Below, one piece after another: positions 52,347 to 63,002 of a stretch of DNA of 64,000 nucleotides. Source of the DNA: Aestuariibacter salexigens DSM 15300 (GTDB lineage: Bacteria; Pseudomonadota; Gammaproteobacteria; Enterobacterales; Alteromonadaceae); assembly GCF_000429145.1 (NCBI RefSeq), contig NZ_AUBH01000006.1, forward strand, positions 124,001 through 188,000. The letters are read 5' to 3'. Position 1 is the first letter of the stretch; each line of letters begins with the position of its first letter. Below the pieces are notes generated by a model. That model was given only the letters and a program-made list of their open reading frames with translations, made no database searches and was not told where the DNA came from. Position numbers and translations under genes: made by a program.

Positions 52347-53024
52347 ATGAACTCGCCCAAGCACCATTTATATGAAGACCTGCTGGCTTTGCTATGCGGC
52401 AGCATCTTTGTGGCGTTGGGTGTATACCTGTTTAATGCTCAAGGGTTGCTGATTGGCGGGGCCGCCGGGATCGCACTGCTTGGTACACATCTGAGTGAGT
52501 TGAGCTTTGGTGCCCTGTTCTTTCTGATCAACCTGCCGTTTTATACGCTGGCTCTGACACAGCTAGGCAAACGATTCACCCTGAATACCTTTATTTCAGT
52601 ATCCGTTGTGTCAGTGTTCTCTGAGTATATTGGGCACTTTATCGATATTAATGATATTCACCCGCTATTCGCCGCTGTTGTCGGAGGATTGCTGATCGGC
52701 ACGGGCATCTTAATCATGTTTCGCCATAAATCGAGCCTGGGCGGGGTCGGTGTATTGGGGCTGTGGATCCAGAATAAATTTGGCTACCGCGCTGGTAATG
52801 TGACGCTGGGTATCGACATCACCATTTTGGCAGTGTCACTGTTTTTTATCCTATTGGAATTGATTCTGTATTCTATTGCTGGCGCAGTTGCGCTGAATGT
52901 GGTTATTGCGGTAAACCACAGACCCGAGCGTTATAAAGTGGTGCAGATTACCGCGGCAGATGTATCTGACTCAGAAACAAGTTCCGCATTAAAACCTGTT
53001 AACGGACTCTGCAAGCAAGCTTGA
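52347..53024 (+). CDS. YitT-family membrane protein
   Basis: Inner-membrane protein of 225 residues with five or six hydrophobic segments and glycine-rich turns typical of the YitT (DUF161) family: FNAQGLLIGGAAGIALLGTHL, LINLPFYTLALTQLGKRFTLNT and GGVGVLGLWIQNKFGYRAGN. Function is unknown; family members in Gram-positives include putative transporters. The last 36 bases overlap the 3' end of the convergent binding-protein-like gene. Upstream (52171-52346) I see no gene. Confidence 0.83.
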   Translation: MNSPKHHLYEDLLALLCGSIFVALGVYLFNAQGLLIGGAAGIALLGTHLSELSFGALFFLINLPFYTLALTQLGKRFTLNTFISVSVVSVFSEYIGHFIDINDIHPLFAAVVGGLLIGTGILIMFRHKSSLGGVGVLGLWIQNKFGYRAGNVTLGIDITILAVSLFFILLELILYSIAGAVALNVVIAVNHRPERYKVVQITAADVSDSETSSALKPVNGLCKQA

Positions 53025-53816
53025 TTTAACCTCTTTAAGCGAGGGCATGATTTCCTTTGGCAACAACGGGTTGACCAATGCTATCTCACGCCTGTGAGAC
53101 AGATCTGCACTCGCGAGGCAGGCTTGGTTATGGGCGTGAAATAACTTATCGAAGGCTCCATCAAGCAATGCGGTTTGTAGACCTTGTTGGATGGCTATGG
53201 CCAGCTCCTCTCGTCGTGGACTGACGTAAAACACCAATGCATAGGGATAGTACAAGCGCAGTGTTGACTCAATCACCAGACTTTCGGTGTAATCGCTAAG
53301 CTGGTCAAACACATCATGTATCTCGTTAGCGCCAAGGGCTACATAATCGCAGTGGCCATCCGCCAGTCGATTCATGACATCCTGTAGTTGACCATATTCA
53401 TCGACCAGACAGTGATTATGTCGAAACAAGGTGGCATCTGCCCAGGTGGCAGGAATACCTGCGGTTTTACCACGCAGTGCCTCAATGCTACTAAGATCGG
53501 CGAAAACCGGCTGTTCCGCATCCCGGATGATAAGCAAACGATGTCCAAGCAGCCCTTTCATCAAGGGAATATGGATGGGGATGTAGGTATCTGGCAGGAA
53601 CTTGGGGTTGCCGGCTACCGTGACACACACATCAGCGCTGTTTAATAGAATTGCGCCTTCTTGCTCTGGTTCAGGATAGTCTTGTCTGTCTTCAACAATA
53701 TGCAGGTCTGCAAACCCGGCGCTACTGCTACGCAATGCCAGCCGCAATATATCCAACTCATATTGCTGGCGCGTAGGCGACTTGTTTCCGTTCCAGAATA
53801 TGATGGATTTACGCAT
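52989..53816 (-). CDS. PhnD/SsuA-like periplasmic-binding-protein fold without signal peptide
   Basis: Protein of 275 residues with the pattern of a type 2 periplasmic binding protein (LLIIRDAEQPVFADLSSIEALRGKTAGIPATWADATLFRHN, then DGHCDYVALGANEI and YYPYALVFYVSPRREELA). It begins MRKSIIFWNGNK and has no signal peptide or membrane helix, so it is probably cytoplasmic. The ATG lies 1 base after the M14 peptidase stop, indicating coupling; a GTG 8 codons earlier is an alternative. There is no ABC transporter gene nearby. Role unknown; it could sense or process a product of the neighbouring peptidase. Confidence 0.72.
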   Translation of the reverse strand: MRKSIIFWNGNKSPTRQQYELDILRLALRSSSAGFADLHIVEDRQDYPEPEQEGAILLNSADVCVTVAGNPKFLPDTYIPIHIPLMKGLLGHRLLIIRDAEQPVFADLSSIEALRGKTAGIPATWADATLFRHNHCLVDEYGQLQDVMNRLADGHCDYVALGANEIHDVFDQLSDYTESLVIESTLRLYYPYALVFYVSPRREELAIAIQQGLQTALLDGAFDKLFHAHNQACLASADLSHRREIALVNPLLPKEIMPSLKEVKSSLLAESVNRF

Positions 53817-53817
53817 A

Positions 53818-55095
53818 TCAGAGGGGGATGACCTGACCACAAATGATTGCTAACTGAATAGACTCGTCTTGACCCAGTGCCATCGTCGCCTTGTCTCCAC
53901 GACAAAGCGCGGCTTGCGGTTCAACTCTGCTGTTACGCCAGTCAACAGGCCAAAACGTCGCGACCTCGAGCAGCTCTCTGTCGCCTGCAAAACGTATATA
54001 ACCCATATCAATGAGTTTTCGATAGGTGTCGTCATCTAGAAATAACGGCTGCTCTATCCAGTAGGTCAGCATTGGGATAGGTTGCATCCCTGCTGCATCG
54101 ACACGCTGATAGGCATGCAAGTGCTGGTAGTCACCAATATCGTCGATAACACGCTGGTCACTATGCGGGTCTACTTTATCGCCACGTATGACCACATCAG
54201 CCAGCACGTCAGGTGCTAACTGGACATTTTCAATGACCAAATCGGCACATCCTTTATCTTGGTTCATCGGTATCGATAAATAGCACGTCGTGTCCTGTGA
54301 CAGCTGCTGTATCGCAATTTTTTCACAGGCAAAAAACAGCCATTCAGCGGTAAGTCTGCGTGCTTCCTGCCTGGCCGGATCGTCGGGCGCAAATCCACAT
54401 TCAACCAGGATCACGGCAATGTCTTTAGCAGCAATGGCATCACCAAAACAACGCGGATTGTACTCATCACTGTAGCGTCCCACCCCAACTTTCTGTTCAA
54501 TCTGCATATCCTGCAGCAATTGGCCAATCAGCGCCATGGCTTTTGAACGTGTCTCGCCTACTTTTCTGTCGGGGTCGGCTGCGGTAGCCAGAAAAGACAG
54601 CGTCGCTGGCAAACCGTCAATACCCGCACGATACCAGCGATCCTGGTCGTGCAGGTTAAACGCCCAGTGTGGTGCAAAGTCACTGACCAGGTCATTGAGA
54701 ATTTTCCCCTCAGGGCTAGCGAGTGCCAGTGCATCGCGATTGATGTCAATGCCAGCGGCATTGTAGCGACTTAGCCGCTGCGCACCGTCCGGGTTTAACA
54801 TAGGCACCAACATTAACGTGACCTGAGACAACCAATCAGGCGGGCTAGTTTGCAGGTGTGTTGCCAGATCAATCAGCGAGGCCGTCGCGGTCGATTCGTC
54901 GCCGTGCATTTGTGACCATGCCAGCACCCTGTGTGGCCCACTGCCAAACTTCAACGCCACGATATCGCGTCCCAGCAATGACTGCCCTACGTTATGGCTA
55001 CTTACTCCCGCCGCCTGCAATGCCTGTAGATGTGGTTGCAAGTCTGCATGCTGAACAACCAGTTTATCGAGATGAGGAACGGGCACAATGGTCAT
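53818..55095 (-). CDS. M14-family zinc carboxypeptidase-like protein
   Basis: Protein of 425 residues with a zinc carboxypeptidase domain over about 30-260. Zinc ligands H and E are in SQMHGDES and the second His in FNLHDQ. The substrate-binding region is DINRDA, and a probable catalytic Glu lies in ILVECGF. A beta-rich C-terminal domain of about 150 residues follows. There is no signal peptide, so it is likely cytoplasmic. Such stand-alone M14 enzymes cleave peptides or deacylate amino acids; the substrate here is unknown. It is translationally coupled to the binding-protein-like gene. Confidence 0.85.
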   Translation of the reverse strand: MTIVPVPHLDKLVVQHADLQPHLQALQAAGVSSHNVGQSLLGRDIVALKFGSGPHRVLAWSQMHGDESTATASLIDLATHLQTSPPDWLSQVTLMLVPMLNPDGAQRLSRYNAAGIDINRDALALASPEGKILNDLVSDFAPHWAFNLHDQDRWYRAGIDGLPATLSFLATAADPDRKVGETRSKAMALIGQLLQDMQIEQKVGVGRYSDEYNPRCFGDAIAAKDIAVILVECGFAPDDPARQEARRLTAEWLFFACEKIAIQQLSQDTTCYLSIPMNQDKGCADLVIENVQLAPDVLADVVIRGDKVDPHSDQRVIDDIGDYQHLHAYQRVDAAGMQPIPMLTYWIEQPLFLDDDTYRKLIDMGYIRFAGDRELLEVATFWPVDWRNSRVEPQAALCRGDKATMALGQDESIQLAIICGQVIPL

Positions 55096-55143
55096 GAGTT
55101 CTGAACGAATGGCAAAGGAGTTACTATAAAGGCTAGCCGATAA

Positions 55144-55896
55144 TTAGCGGGTGCGTATCAGAAGTTGCTTACATTTTAACTTGGTAGTTCGCCATGGCGT
55201 TTTCGGCTTAGTCGGCGAAACCGTCATCATGTGTTGATAATCCGCCTCTCGCAGGCTGACCTCTCCGACGTGAGCCAACCACAGGGCGTTTGGCAGCAAA
55301 TCTTTAATTCGCGCCAGCGAAGCACGGTACTTATTCGGATGAAAAACAGGATAAGGTGGAGCAAAGCGTTTTTTCACCTGCACGATGAGGTCTGCAACAT
55401 ACACTTTGTGACTGGGCTTGTGCCACAGTGACAAATCACGGTCTGTGTGCCCTGGGGTAGTTAGCACCTGCCACTCTTCAAAACCAGGCAATAGGTCATT
55501 ATCGTTAAGCAGAACATCCGGCTTCAAACGCATTGGATACAACACATTTTTAGCCGGTTTGTTCAGGCGCCCTGCCACCCAGACCGTTAATACCACATCG
55601 ATCAGGTACATCAACAAGCCATTAAGACCCCGATACCAGGGCGTGTCGATATTGGCACTGGCAATCTGACACCCTGTCAAGGCTCGGAGTTTGTGTGCAG
55701 CTCCAGCATGATCGGGATGCATATGCGTCACAACCACCAGCTTTAAATCATTGAATGGCCTGCCGAGTTGTTGCTCGATAAAATGTCGCAGAAGCGATAC
55801 GTCAGGCTTGCAACAGCCATCAAGTAACAATAATCCATGGTCGTATTCAACCAGGTAAATTTTCTGAATATAGCCATTCAGTTGGTGCAGCTTCAT
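55144..55896 (-). CDS. MBL-fold metallo-hydrolase
   Basis: Metallo-beta-lactamase fold protein of 250 residues. The binuclear-metal motif HxHxDH is at 58-63 (THMHPDHAGA). A further His lies in TTPGHTDRDLSLWH, and an Asp in VYVADLIVQ completes the site. The middle has a hydrophobic stretch (GLLMYLIDVVLTVWVAG) that could be membrane-associated. The substrate is unknown. It sits 17 bases after the VOC gene on the same strand, part of the ALDH-VOC-MBL cluster. Confidence 0.87.
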   Translation of the reverse strand: MKLHQLNGYIQKIYLVEYDHGLLLLDGCCKPDVSLLRHFIEQQLGRPFNDLKLVVVTHMHPDHAGAAHKLRALTGCQIASANIDTPWYRGLNGLLMYLIDVVLTVWVAGRLNKPAKNVLYPMRLKPDVLLNDNDLLPGFEEWQVLTTPGHTDRDLSLWHKPSHKVYVADLIVQVKKRFAPPYPVFHPNKYRASLARIKDLLPNALWLAHVGEVSLREADYQHMMTVSPTKPKTPWRTTKLKCKQLLIRTR

Positions 55897-55913
55897 ATCC
55901 CGTCGCGATGTCT

Positions 55914-56348
55914 CTAATCGTGAGCAAATAGCTGGGACATGTCTTTAAAGGCTTTGAACTCCAGTGCGTTGCCGCATGGGTCAAGTAGAAAAAGTGTGGC
56001 CTGCTCGCCGGTTTGTCCTTTAAAACGAATATAAGGTTCGATGACAAATTCTACCTTCGCAGCGTTAAGCCGTTCAGCCAGGTTGTGCCAATCCTGCCAG
56101 GGCAATACCACGCCAAAATGGGGTACCGGCACGGCTTTTTCATCCACCTCGTTAGGCTTTAGCGGCGCGGGCATATTGTCAACCTGATGGGTCACCAATT
56201 GATGACCAAAGAAGTTCCAGTCTATCCAATGGGATGATGAGCGACCTTTTTCACAGCCTAACAGCAGACCATAAAACTCTTCGGCCACATCAAGATCATC
56301 AACTGGGATCGCCAGGTGAAAAGGACTCAGTGTCATGCTGGTATTCAT
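55914..56348 (-). CDS. VOC-superfamily (glyoxalase/dioxygenase-like) protein
   Basis: Small cytoplasmic protein of 144 residues with the paired beta-alpha-beta-beta-beta units of the vicinal-oxygen-chelate fold. Probable metal ligands are His in PFHLAIPV, His in PHFGVVL and Glu in GNALEFKAF near the C-terminus. Its substrate is unknown. It begins 1 base after the aldehyde dehydrogenase stop, so the two are translationally coupled, which suggests a role in detoxifying reactive carbonyl compounds; this is inference. Confidence 0.87.
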   Translation of the reverse strand: MNTSMTLSPFHLAIPVDDLDVAEEFYGLLLGCEKGRSSSHWIDWNFFGHQLVTHQVDNMPAPLKPNEVDEKAVPVPHFGVVLPWQDWHNLAERLNAAKVEFVIEPYIRFKGQTGEQATLFLLDPCGNALEFKAFKDMSQLFAHD

Positions 56349-56349
56349 C

Positions 56350-57801
56350 CTAAAGAAGCTTTTTCATGAGGTTCAGTTTAGTTTTGCTGAACGGTGGATA
56401 GCGCACGGCGACATCGAACAGGAAGCTGCGCTTCATCACGGTTTTCATGTGACTGAAGGTATCGAAGCCATATTTGCCGTGATAAGCCCCCATACCACTA
56501 TTGCCGACGCCGCCAAACGGTAACTCGGGGTTAACCGCAAACATGAACCCATCATTTACGCACACCATTCCGGCACTGGTGCGCTCAAGCAGACGTTGCT
56601 CAAACGCTTTATCTTTTGTAAACACGTACATTGATAATGGTTTAGGGCGGCTATTGATAATGTCTATGCTCGCCTCTACGTCATCTACTGTGATGATAGG
56701 CAGAATCGGTCCAAATATTTCTTCCTGCATCAGCGCACTGTCCGTTGCAGGGTTGATCACGATGGTCGGTGCCAGGTAACAGTCAGAAGCATCGGCCTGC
56801 CCACCATGAGCGACATTGTGCCCCTCAAGATAATTGCACAGCCTTGCATGATGGCGCTGATTAACAATGCGCCCATAATCCGGACTTTTAGCCGGATCCT
56901 GTCCATAAAACTCGGTGAGTTTAGTCTTAATTTTACTGACCAGCGTATCCGCCAAAGATGCAGGCACCAGCACGTAATCAGGCGCCACACAGGTTTGCCC
57001 TGCGTTAAGCCATTTGGCCCAGACAATACGCGCCGCTGTCACATTCAAATCTGCACTGCTATCTACCACACAGGGGCTTTTACCCCCCAATTCCAGCGTT
57101 ACCGGCGTTAGATAATCAGACGCTGCCCGCATGACGATTTTTCCGACTGTCTCGCCCCCTGTATACAGGATGTGATCGAATTTATGTTTAAGCAGTTCAG
57201 AGGTTTGCTCCTTACCGCCATTAACCACGGAAAAGGCGTCATTATCGAGATACTTCGGCACCAGCTCGGCGATGAGCTTGGCGGTATGGGTGGACAACTC
57301 AGATGGCTTGATTATCGCCGTATTACCCGCGGCAATGGCGGCAATAAGCGGTGCCAGGACCAGTTGATACGGGTAGTTCCACGCTCCAATGATCAACACA
57401 CAGCCCAGCGGTTCAGGATACACAAAGCTTTTCCCGGGCATCGCTACCATAGGCGTGGATACCTTACATGGCTTTGCCCACTTTTTCAGATGCTTAAGAG
57501 TATGGTCGACTTCTGTCGTAACAAAGCCAATTTCTGATATCCAGCTTTCCTGCTCGCACTTATTGAGATCCTGCTTGAGTGCCGACAGCAGCGCTTTTTC
57601 ATTATCGAGCGTCATTTGCTTAATCGCTACAAGCTGCGACTTACGCCATTCAATATCTCTGGACTTGCCAGTAGCAAAGGCGCTATGAGACCGTTTAACA
57701 AGCCCTTCAATATCGGTTAGAGGGGTATCAAATGCTTCATTCGGCATGGTTTGATGAATAGCCGCTTCAGCCTGCGTATTCCCGTTAGTTGTGGCGTCCA
57801 T
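56350..57801 (-). CDS. Coniferyl-aldehyde-dehydrogenase-type ALDH
   Basis: NAD(P)-dependent aldehyde dehydrogenase of 483 residues. The catalytic Cys lies in [12 protein letters not shown] and the general-base Glu in [10 protein letters not shown]. The cofactor region ([30 protein letters not shown]) is intact. The short class-3-like chain and C-terminal membrane-proximal block ([15 protein letters not shown]) fit the coniferyl aldehyde dehydrogenase group, whose natural substrates include fatty and aromatic aldehydes. ATG 57801 is preferred; a TTG 19 codons upstream gives residues not seen in the family. First gene of the ALDH-VOC-MBL cluster. Confidence 0.92.
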   Translation of the reverse strand: MDATTNGNTQAEAAIHQTMPNEAFDTPLTDIEGLVKRSHSAFATGKSRDIEWRKSQLVAIKQMTLDNEKALLSALKQDLNKCEQESWISEIGFVTTEVDHTLKHLKKWAKPCKVSTPMVAMPGKSFVYPEPLGCVLIIGAWNYPYQLVLAPLIAAIAAGNTAIIKPSELSTHTAKLIAELVPKYLDNDAFSVVNGGKEQTSELLKHKFDHILYTGGETVGKIVMRAASDYLTPVTLELGGKSPCVVDSSADLNVTAARIVWAKWLNAGQTCVAPDYVLVPASLADTLVSKIKTKLTEFYGQDPAKSPDYGRIVNQRHHARLCNYLEGHNVAHGGQADASDCYLAPTIVINPATDSALMQEEIFGPILPIITVDDVEASIDIINSRPKPLSMYVFTKDKAFEQRLLERTSAGMVCVNDGFMFAVNPELPFGGVGNSGMGAYHGKYGFDTFSHMKTVMKRSFLFDVAVRYPPFSKTKLNLMKKLL

Positions 57802-57906
57802 AATGCTCTCAATCTTTTTGCGTGGGATTATTGAGCCATCATTATGGCATAAAGACAACCTGAGTGAAGTAGCAAGTTAACACCATTAACATTGACTGCG
57901 CAGCAA

Positions 57907-57932
57907 TAAAAAGGCCGCATCAAGCGGCCTTC
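57907..57932 (-). terminator. Rho-independent terminator of purA
   Basis: Stem AAGGCCGC (57911-57918) with GCGGCCTT (57924-57931) around ATCAA. Read on the minus strand it is followed by TTTTTATT. It lies just downstream of the purA stop. Confidence 0.9.
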
Positions 57933-57949
57933 TGAATCTACTTACAACC

Positions 57950-59281
<1,332 letters not shown>

Positions 59282-59315
59282 CTATCAAAAATAGAGGGCG
59301 CAAATCACCTGTTTT

Positions 59316-59501
59316 CTAGGATAATAAGAACACCAGTACCACGGCGCCAATGGTTACCATGGCTCCGCCGAGGGTTCGCAGCTGCTGCACCGGCTGATTG
59401 GCCATCTCTGACATAAACCGCTGCCACTTATTCGGAAACAGCATAGGCCCGAGACCTTCCAGTACCAGTACCAGTGCGAGCGCTATCCATAACGCATCCA
59501 T
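59316..59501 (-). CDS. yjeT: DUF2065 small membrane protein (YjeT-like)
   Basis: Membrane protein of 61 residues with two hydrophobic helices (ALWIALALVLVLEGLGPMLF and LGGAMVTIGAVVLVFLLS) separated by a short polar loop containing NKWQRFM. The ELGLxPxLxPxxW-like pattern marks the DUF2065/YjeT family of unknown function. The position directly upstream of purA is conserved with E. coli. It starts 5 bases after the upstream PLP-enzyme gene. Confidence 0.88.
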   Translation of the reverse strand: MDALWIALALVLVLEGLGPMLFPNKWQRFMSEMANQPVQQLRTLGGAMVTIGAVVLVFLLS

Positions 59502-59506
59502 CGCTT

Positions 59507-60676
59507 TTATTCTCCGCTGAATTCCTTAATACAACTGAGGTCATATTGCAGGCCATCATGGTATAACGCAAATCCAAAACGAAGTCGTTTGCCACGACCG
59601 TCCGTTGCGATGTTGTGCGCGTGTAAATACGCTTGTAACTTGCCGACCTGCTGCTCGTTATCTAACTCAAAAGCCAGAAAATGCCCATGCAGCTGCGCAT
59701 CGTGTTGAATCAGCCGCTGGCGGTTCAGCCAGGGTGAGTGCAGTCCATCGATGTGCGTCAAAAACTGTTGCTGTCGTTGTTTGATGAACCCATCGATTTG
59801 CCTGACGTCGAGGCGGTGTTCTGCAAACAGTTCAAATACCGAATGAAGGCGGTACAAGGCACTAAAATCCATAGTTGAACCAGCAAAGCGCATTGCATCC
59901 TTGCTGTAGCTGACTTCATTCCCTTTTGACTGCGACAGCTCGCCAAATTCAGCAAACCATCCTGTGTAAAGCGGGCGTTGGGCACTGCCTTTTGGCACAT
60001 GCATAAAACACCCGCCTTCTCCGCCCTGGGCATATTTGTAACCGCCAGCCAGATAAAACACCCGGTGTTTAATTTCACTCAGGTCTACCGGTACAGCCAT
60101 AAAGGCGTGATAACCATCTATGACAACCATTGTATCGTCATCCTGCACAGCATTCACAAGCTGAGGTAATGCGTCTACCTGCACGCCGCTATTGAAGAAC
60201 ACATGACTCAAAAACACCATGTCATAATGCTGGCTTGCCAGCGCCTGCTCAAAGCGTTGATTAAATGTCTCAAAAGGCGCAGCCGGCACGCGATGAACAG
60301 TCACGTTGGCTAACTCTTCAAAACGTCTCGACTGCCTATTGAAGCTATGAAATTCGCTGTCGGTGGTCAGAATGCTGATCGGTCTGTCAAATGGCAGGCA
60401 GGTCATCAACCTGAACACAAATTCATGGGTATTCGGCGCAAATACAATTTGTTCGGGCTGTTCTGTGTTCAGTACCCGGGCGATATGTTGCTGAACGGCC
60501 GGGATCTTTTCAGAAAACCAATAATCCCATTTATCGTCGACAAAACGCGCGCTGTCATCCCAGTAATCAAGCATCGCCTGGCGGGTGATATCTGGCCAGT
60601 AATAATGACTGTGACAGGCAAAATGCTGAACGCCAGGGTTGGCTTCAAGAAAACGTCGATAAAAAGTCTGAAACAT
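59507..60676 (-). CDS. Class V aminotransferase-fold PLP enzyme (kynureninase-like)
   Basis: Fold-type I PLP-dependent protein of 389 residues. The PLP lysine is K214 in GGYKYAQGGEG, and the Asp that contacts the pyridine nitrogen is D187 in VIDGYHAF. The N-terminal FACHSHYYWPDITRQAMLDYWDD block resembles kynureninase and class V aminotransferase relatives, but no specific reaction can be assigned. It lies upstream of yjeT-purA on the same strand, a place held by hflKC in E. coli. Confidence 0.82.
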   Translation of the reverse strand: MFQTFYRRFLEANPGVQHFACHSHYYWPDITRQAMLDYWDDSARFVDDKWDYWFSEKIPAVQQHIARVLNTEQPEQIVFAPNTHEFVFRLMTCLPFDRPISILTTDSEFHSFNRQSRRFEELANVTVHRVPAAPFETFNQRFEQALASQHYDMVFLSHVFFNSGVQVDALPQLVNAVQDDDTMVVIDGYHAFMAVPVDLSEIKHRVFYLAGGYKYAQGGEGGCFMHVPKGSAQRPLYTGWFAEFGELSQSKGNEVSYSKDAMRFAGSTMDFSALYRLHSVFELFAEHRLDVRQIDGFIKQRQQQFLTHIDGLHSPWLNRQRLIQHDAQLHGHFLAFELDNEQQVGKLQAYLHAHNIATDGRGKRLRFGFALYHDGLQYDLSCIKEFSGE

Positions 60677-60761
60677 AGCGAGTAAGAATTTATTGCAGTC
60701 GGAACAAGGGTAACACCGGGCGTCCTAGGATCGTTAGAGGAATTTGACGAGCATGCGCACT

Positions 60762-60792
60762 GACTCAGGTGAGCCCAGCGCTCACCTGAGTC
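60762..60792. repeat. 13-bp perfect inverted repeat downstream of cnoX
   Basis: The arms GACTCAGGTGAGC (60762-60774) and GCTCACCTGAGTC (60780-60792) pair perfectly around a CCAGC loop. It is 8 bases beyond the cnoX stop, a terminator-like place, but no T-run follows on either strand. It may act as an mRNA 3' stabiliser or a Rho-dependent stop. Confidence 0.7.
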
Positions 60793-60800
60793 GTACTTAT

Positions 60801-61646
60801 TTAGTACAGCAGGCTGTAAAGTTTACGTCTCGAACTGGACTTGAGTGGATCGCCATCTGGCAGCGCATTGATAACGTCGAGTGTCAGTTTCTTAGCATCC
60901 CCAAAATTGAGATCTTTTTTCAACACTTCGATCAACAATGCAATCGCTTCTTCGACTTTGTGGACTTGCTGCAACTGCACCGCAAGGTCGACCTTTAACT
61001 GCATGTCGTCCGGGTTTGCTTCGAGCTGCTCTTGTAATGCCTGGATTTCTGGCGTGTCTGCAGCCTGTTCGGCCAGCTCTATTTTGCCGCGTAGTGACGC
61101 ATAGCGGCCATCCTGATCGACCAGGCCGATGGTATCCAGAATTCCCTTGGCTTCTTCGAGCCTGCCGGTCTCGATATAGCAATCAGCCAACACATACTTG
61201 ATATCAACATTGTCAGCGTTTAGGTCATAGGCCTGCTTAGCGAAACCGAATGCGTTAGCGTAATCACCCGCAGAGACCAGTTCCTGAGCCTGCTGAAGAA
61301 GACCGTCTTCAGGTTTTGGCAGGTGTTTTTCGAGCATTTCCCGGACGGCCGATTCAGGCTGCGCACCGGCAAACCCGTCAAGCGGTTGTCCATCTTTAAC
61401 CAGCATCACAGTCGGTAGACTGCGCACACCGAACTGCGCGGCAATCTCTTGTTGCTCATCACAATTTACTTTAGCGAGCAGTAGGTGCTCACTGTATTCC
61501 TGAGCCAGCTTTTCTAATACAGGCATCAGGTTTTTACAGGGCTCACACCAGTCAGCCCAGAAGTCCACCATGACCAGCTTTTGCTGAGAATCATGCATGA
61601 TGACCTGCTGGAAATTCTCCAGAGTCATGTCGATTATGTTCTGCAT
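60801..61646 (-). CDS. cnoX: Thioredoxin-TPR chaperedoxin CnoX (YbbN-like)
   Basis: Cytoplasmic protein of 281 residues. An N-terminal thioredoxin domain (about 1-110) is followed by TPR repeats (about 115-281). The active site is a full CxxC, C34-E-P-C37 (ADWCEPCKN), whereas E. coli CnoX has lost the first cysteine, so this copy may be redox-active. CnoX protects substrates from over-oxidation and hands them to GroEL or DnaK. ATG 61646 is chosen to match the thioredoxin start; the frame stays open 37 codons further upstream. Confidence 0.93.
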   Translation of the reverse strand: MQNIIDMTLENFQQVIMHDSQQKLVMVDFWADWCEPCKNLMPVLEKLAQEYSEHLLLAKVNCDEQQEIAAQFGVRSLPTVMLVKDGQPLDGFAGAQPESAVREMLEKHLPKPEDGLLQQAQELVSAGDYANAFGFAKQAYDLNADNVDIKYVLADCYIETGRLEEAKGILDTIGLVDQDGRYASLRGKIELAEQAADTPEIQALQEQLEANPDDMQLKVDLAVQLQQVHKVEEAIALLIEVLKKDLNFGDAKKLTLDVINALPDGDPLKSSSRRKLYSLLY

Positions 61647-61763
61647 CTGCAATCTCGTGATTGTTTTGGTTAGCGATATAGTGGGGATTGACCGCTGAAA
61701 TGCAAGCTTGTCTGTATCGACAGAACTATACTGCGCGCGCATCGTGCAGTATAGCAATGAATA

Positions 61764-62240
61764 TTATTCCGCCATGGCACGCAACATCCAGGCGGTTTTT
61801 TCGTGCACCCGCATACGATCGGACACCAGTGCCGCCGTCGATTCATCGTCTGCCTGCTGTGCCAGCACCAGCACTTCCCGGCACGTTTTGACCACCTGCT
61901 CATGACTCTGTGTCAGGATCAATACCATCTCTTTGGCTGCGGGCACTCCTTCTACTTCGGCAATCGAGCTCAATTCGGTAAACGCTTTGTAAGTTCCCGG
62001 CGCTGCAACGCCTAGAGTGCGGATACGCTCAGCAATATCGTCCACAGCCACAGCTAGCTCTGTGTAGTGCTCTTCAAACATCAGATGCAGTTCACGAAAC
62101 TGTGGTCCGGTTACATTCCAGTGAAAATTATGGGTTTGCAGATAGAGGGTGTATGAATCTGCCAGAAGTCGTTTCAAACCGTCGGCAATAGCCTGACGAT
62201 CTGTTTCATTGATGCCAATATCAATCTTGCTCATATTCAT
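61764..62240 (-). CDS. dps: Dps-family ferritin-like DNA-protection protein
   Basis: Dodecameric iron-storage and DNA-protection protein of 158 residues. The inter-subunit ferroxidase site is visible: His in [12 protein letters not shown], and the Asp/Glu pair in [15 protein letters not shown]. It lacks the lysine-rich N-terminal tail that E. coli Dps uses to bind DNA, so it may store iron without DNA binding. A second ATG two codons in (62234) is an alternative start. It is probably under RpoS or OxyR control in the cell, but no site was identified. Confidence 0.93.
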   Translation of the reverse strand: MNMSKIDIGINETDRQAIADGLKRLLADSYTLYLQTHNFHWNVTGPQFRELHLMFEEHYTELAVAVDDIAERIRTLGVAAPGTYKAFTELSSIAEVEGVPAAKEMVLILTQSHEQVVKTCREVLVLAQQADDESTAALVSDRMRVHEKTAWMLRAMAE

Positions 62241-62279
62241 TTCCTTCTAAAGTTGACGCAGTGCTATAGCGATGCAATG

Positions 62280-62780
62280 TTATTCGTGGTGATGATGACC
62301 ATGTTCGTCATCATTATCTTGCATCGGCCCGTCACCGACGTTCACGGTGACGACTTGCGTAGCTGCATATTCAAAAAACAAGCTCACCTGTATGCTTTGT
62401 CCTTCAAGCAATGGCCCGGTCAGCCCCATAAGCATGATATGCTTACCACCGGGTGCGAATTCAACCCTTGACCCGTTTTGCAGGGGAACACCATCCTGCA
62501 AATGTCTCATCAGCATCATATCTCCCTGCATAATATGGTCATGAATTTCGGCTTTCGCCGCCACGTCTTCGCTAACGCTTACAGCAACAAGGACGTCATC
62601 AGACTCCCCCTGATTTTCAAGTGTGATATAGGCTGCACCGGTAGTCGCTAATGCAAATGTGGGTCTCGCCCATGCGTCGCTGACTACAATATCTGCGGCA
62701 TAACTAACACATGTAGATAGAGAAATGAAAACGAATAAAAAGAAAGACTTGACGTATTTGCGATACAACAATGTAGGCAC
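62280..62780 (-). CDS. PCu(A)C-type periplasmic copper chaperone
   Basis: Periplasmic copper(I)-binding protein that helps assemble the CuA site of cytochrome oxidase. It has a signal peptide (FFLFVFISLSTCVSYA) and a cupredoxin-like body. The likely copper ligands of the H-M...M...H-x-M motif are H80, M91, H114 and M116 (AEIHDH, MRHL, GGKHIMLM). The C-terminus carries an extra His-rich tail (DDEHGHHHHE) that may bind more copper. The GTG at 62780 sits inside the Shine-Dalgarno AGGAG; a TTG at 62771 has ideal spacing of 8 bases and is probably the real start. Confidence 0.9.
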   Translation of the reverse strand: MPTLLYRKYVKSFFLFVFISLSTCVSYAADIVVSDAWARPTFALATTGAAYITLENQGESDDVLVAVSVSEDVAAKAEIHDHIMQGDMMLMRHLQDGVPLQNGSRVEFAPGGKHIMLMGLTGPLLEGQSIQVSLFFEYAATQVVTVNVGDGPMQDNDDEHGHHHHE

Positions 62781-62852
62781 TCCTAAGTGATTTAGAAGAT
62801 TATAGCCCTAATACATATTGCTGGTGCAACTCAGAACGTACGAAGAGAAGAA

Positions 62853-62928
<76 letters not shown>

Positions 62929-63002
62929 ACACTAAAACTGTGCTACTGCGGTGTCAGCGATGCGTGTCACTCACAGCGAGGCGGTATTCTAAGCATTCCG
63001 AA

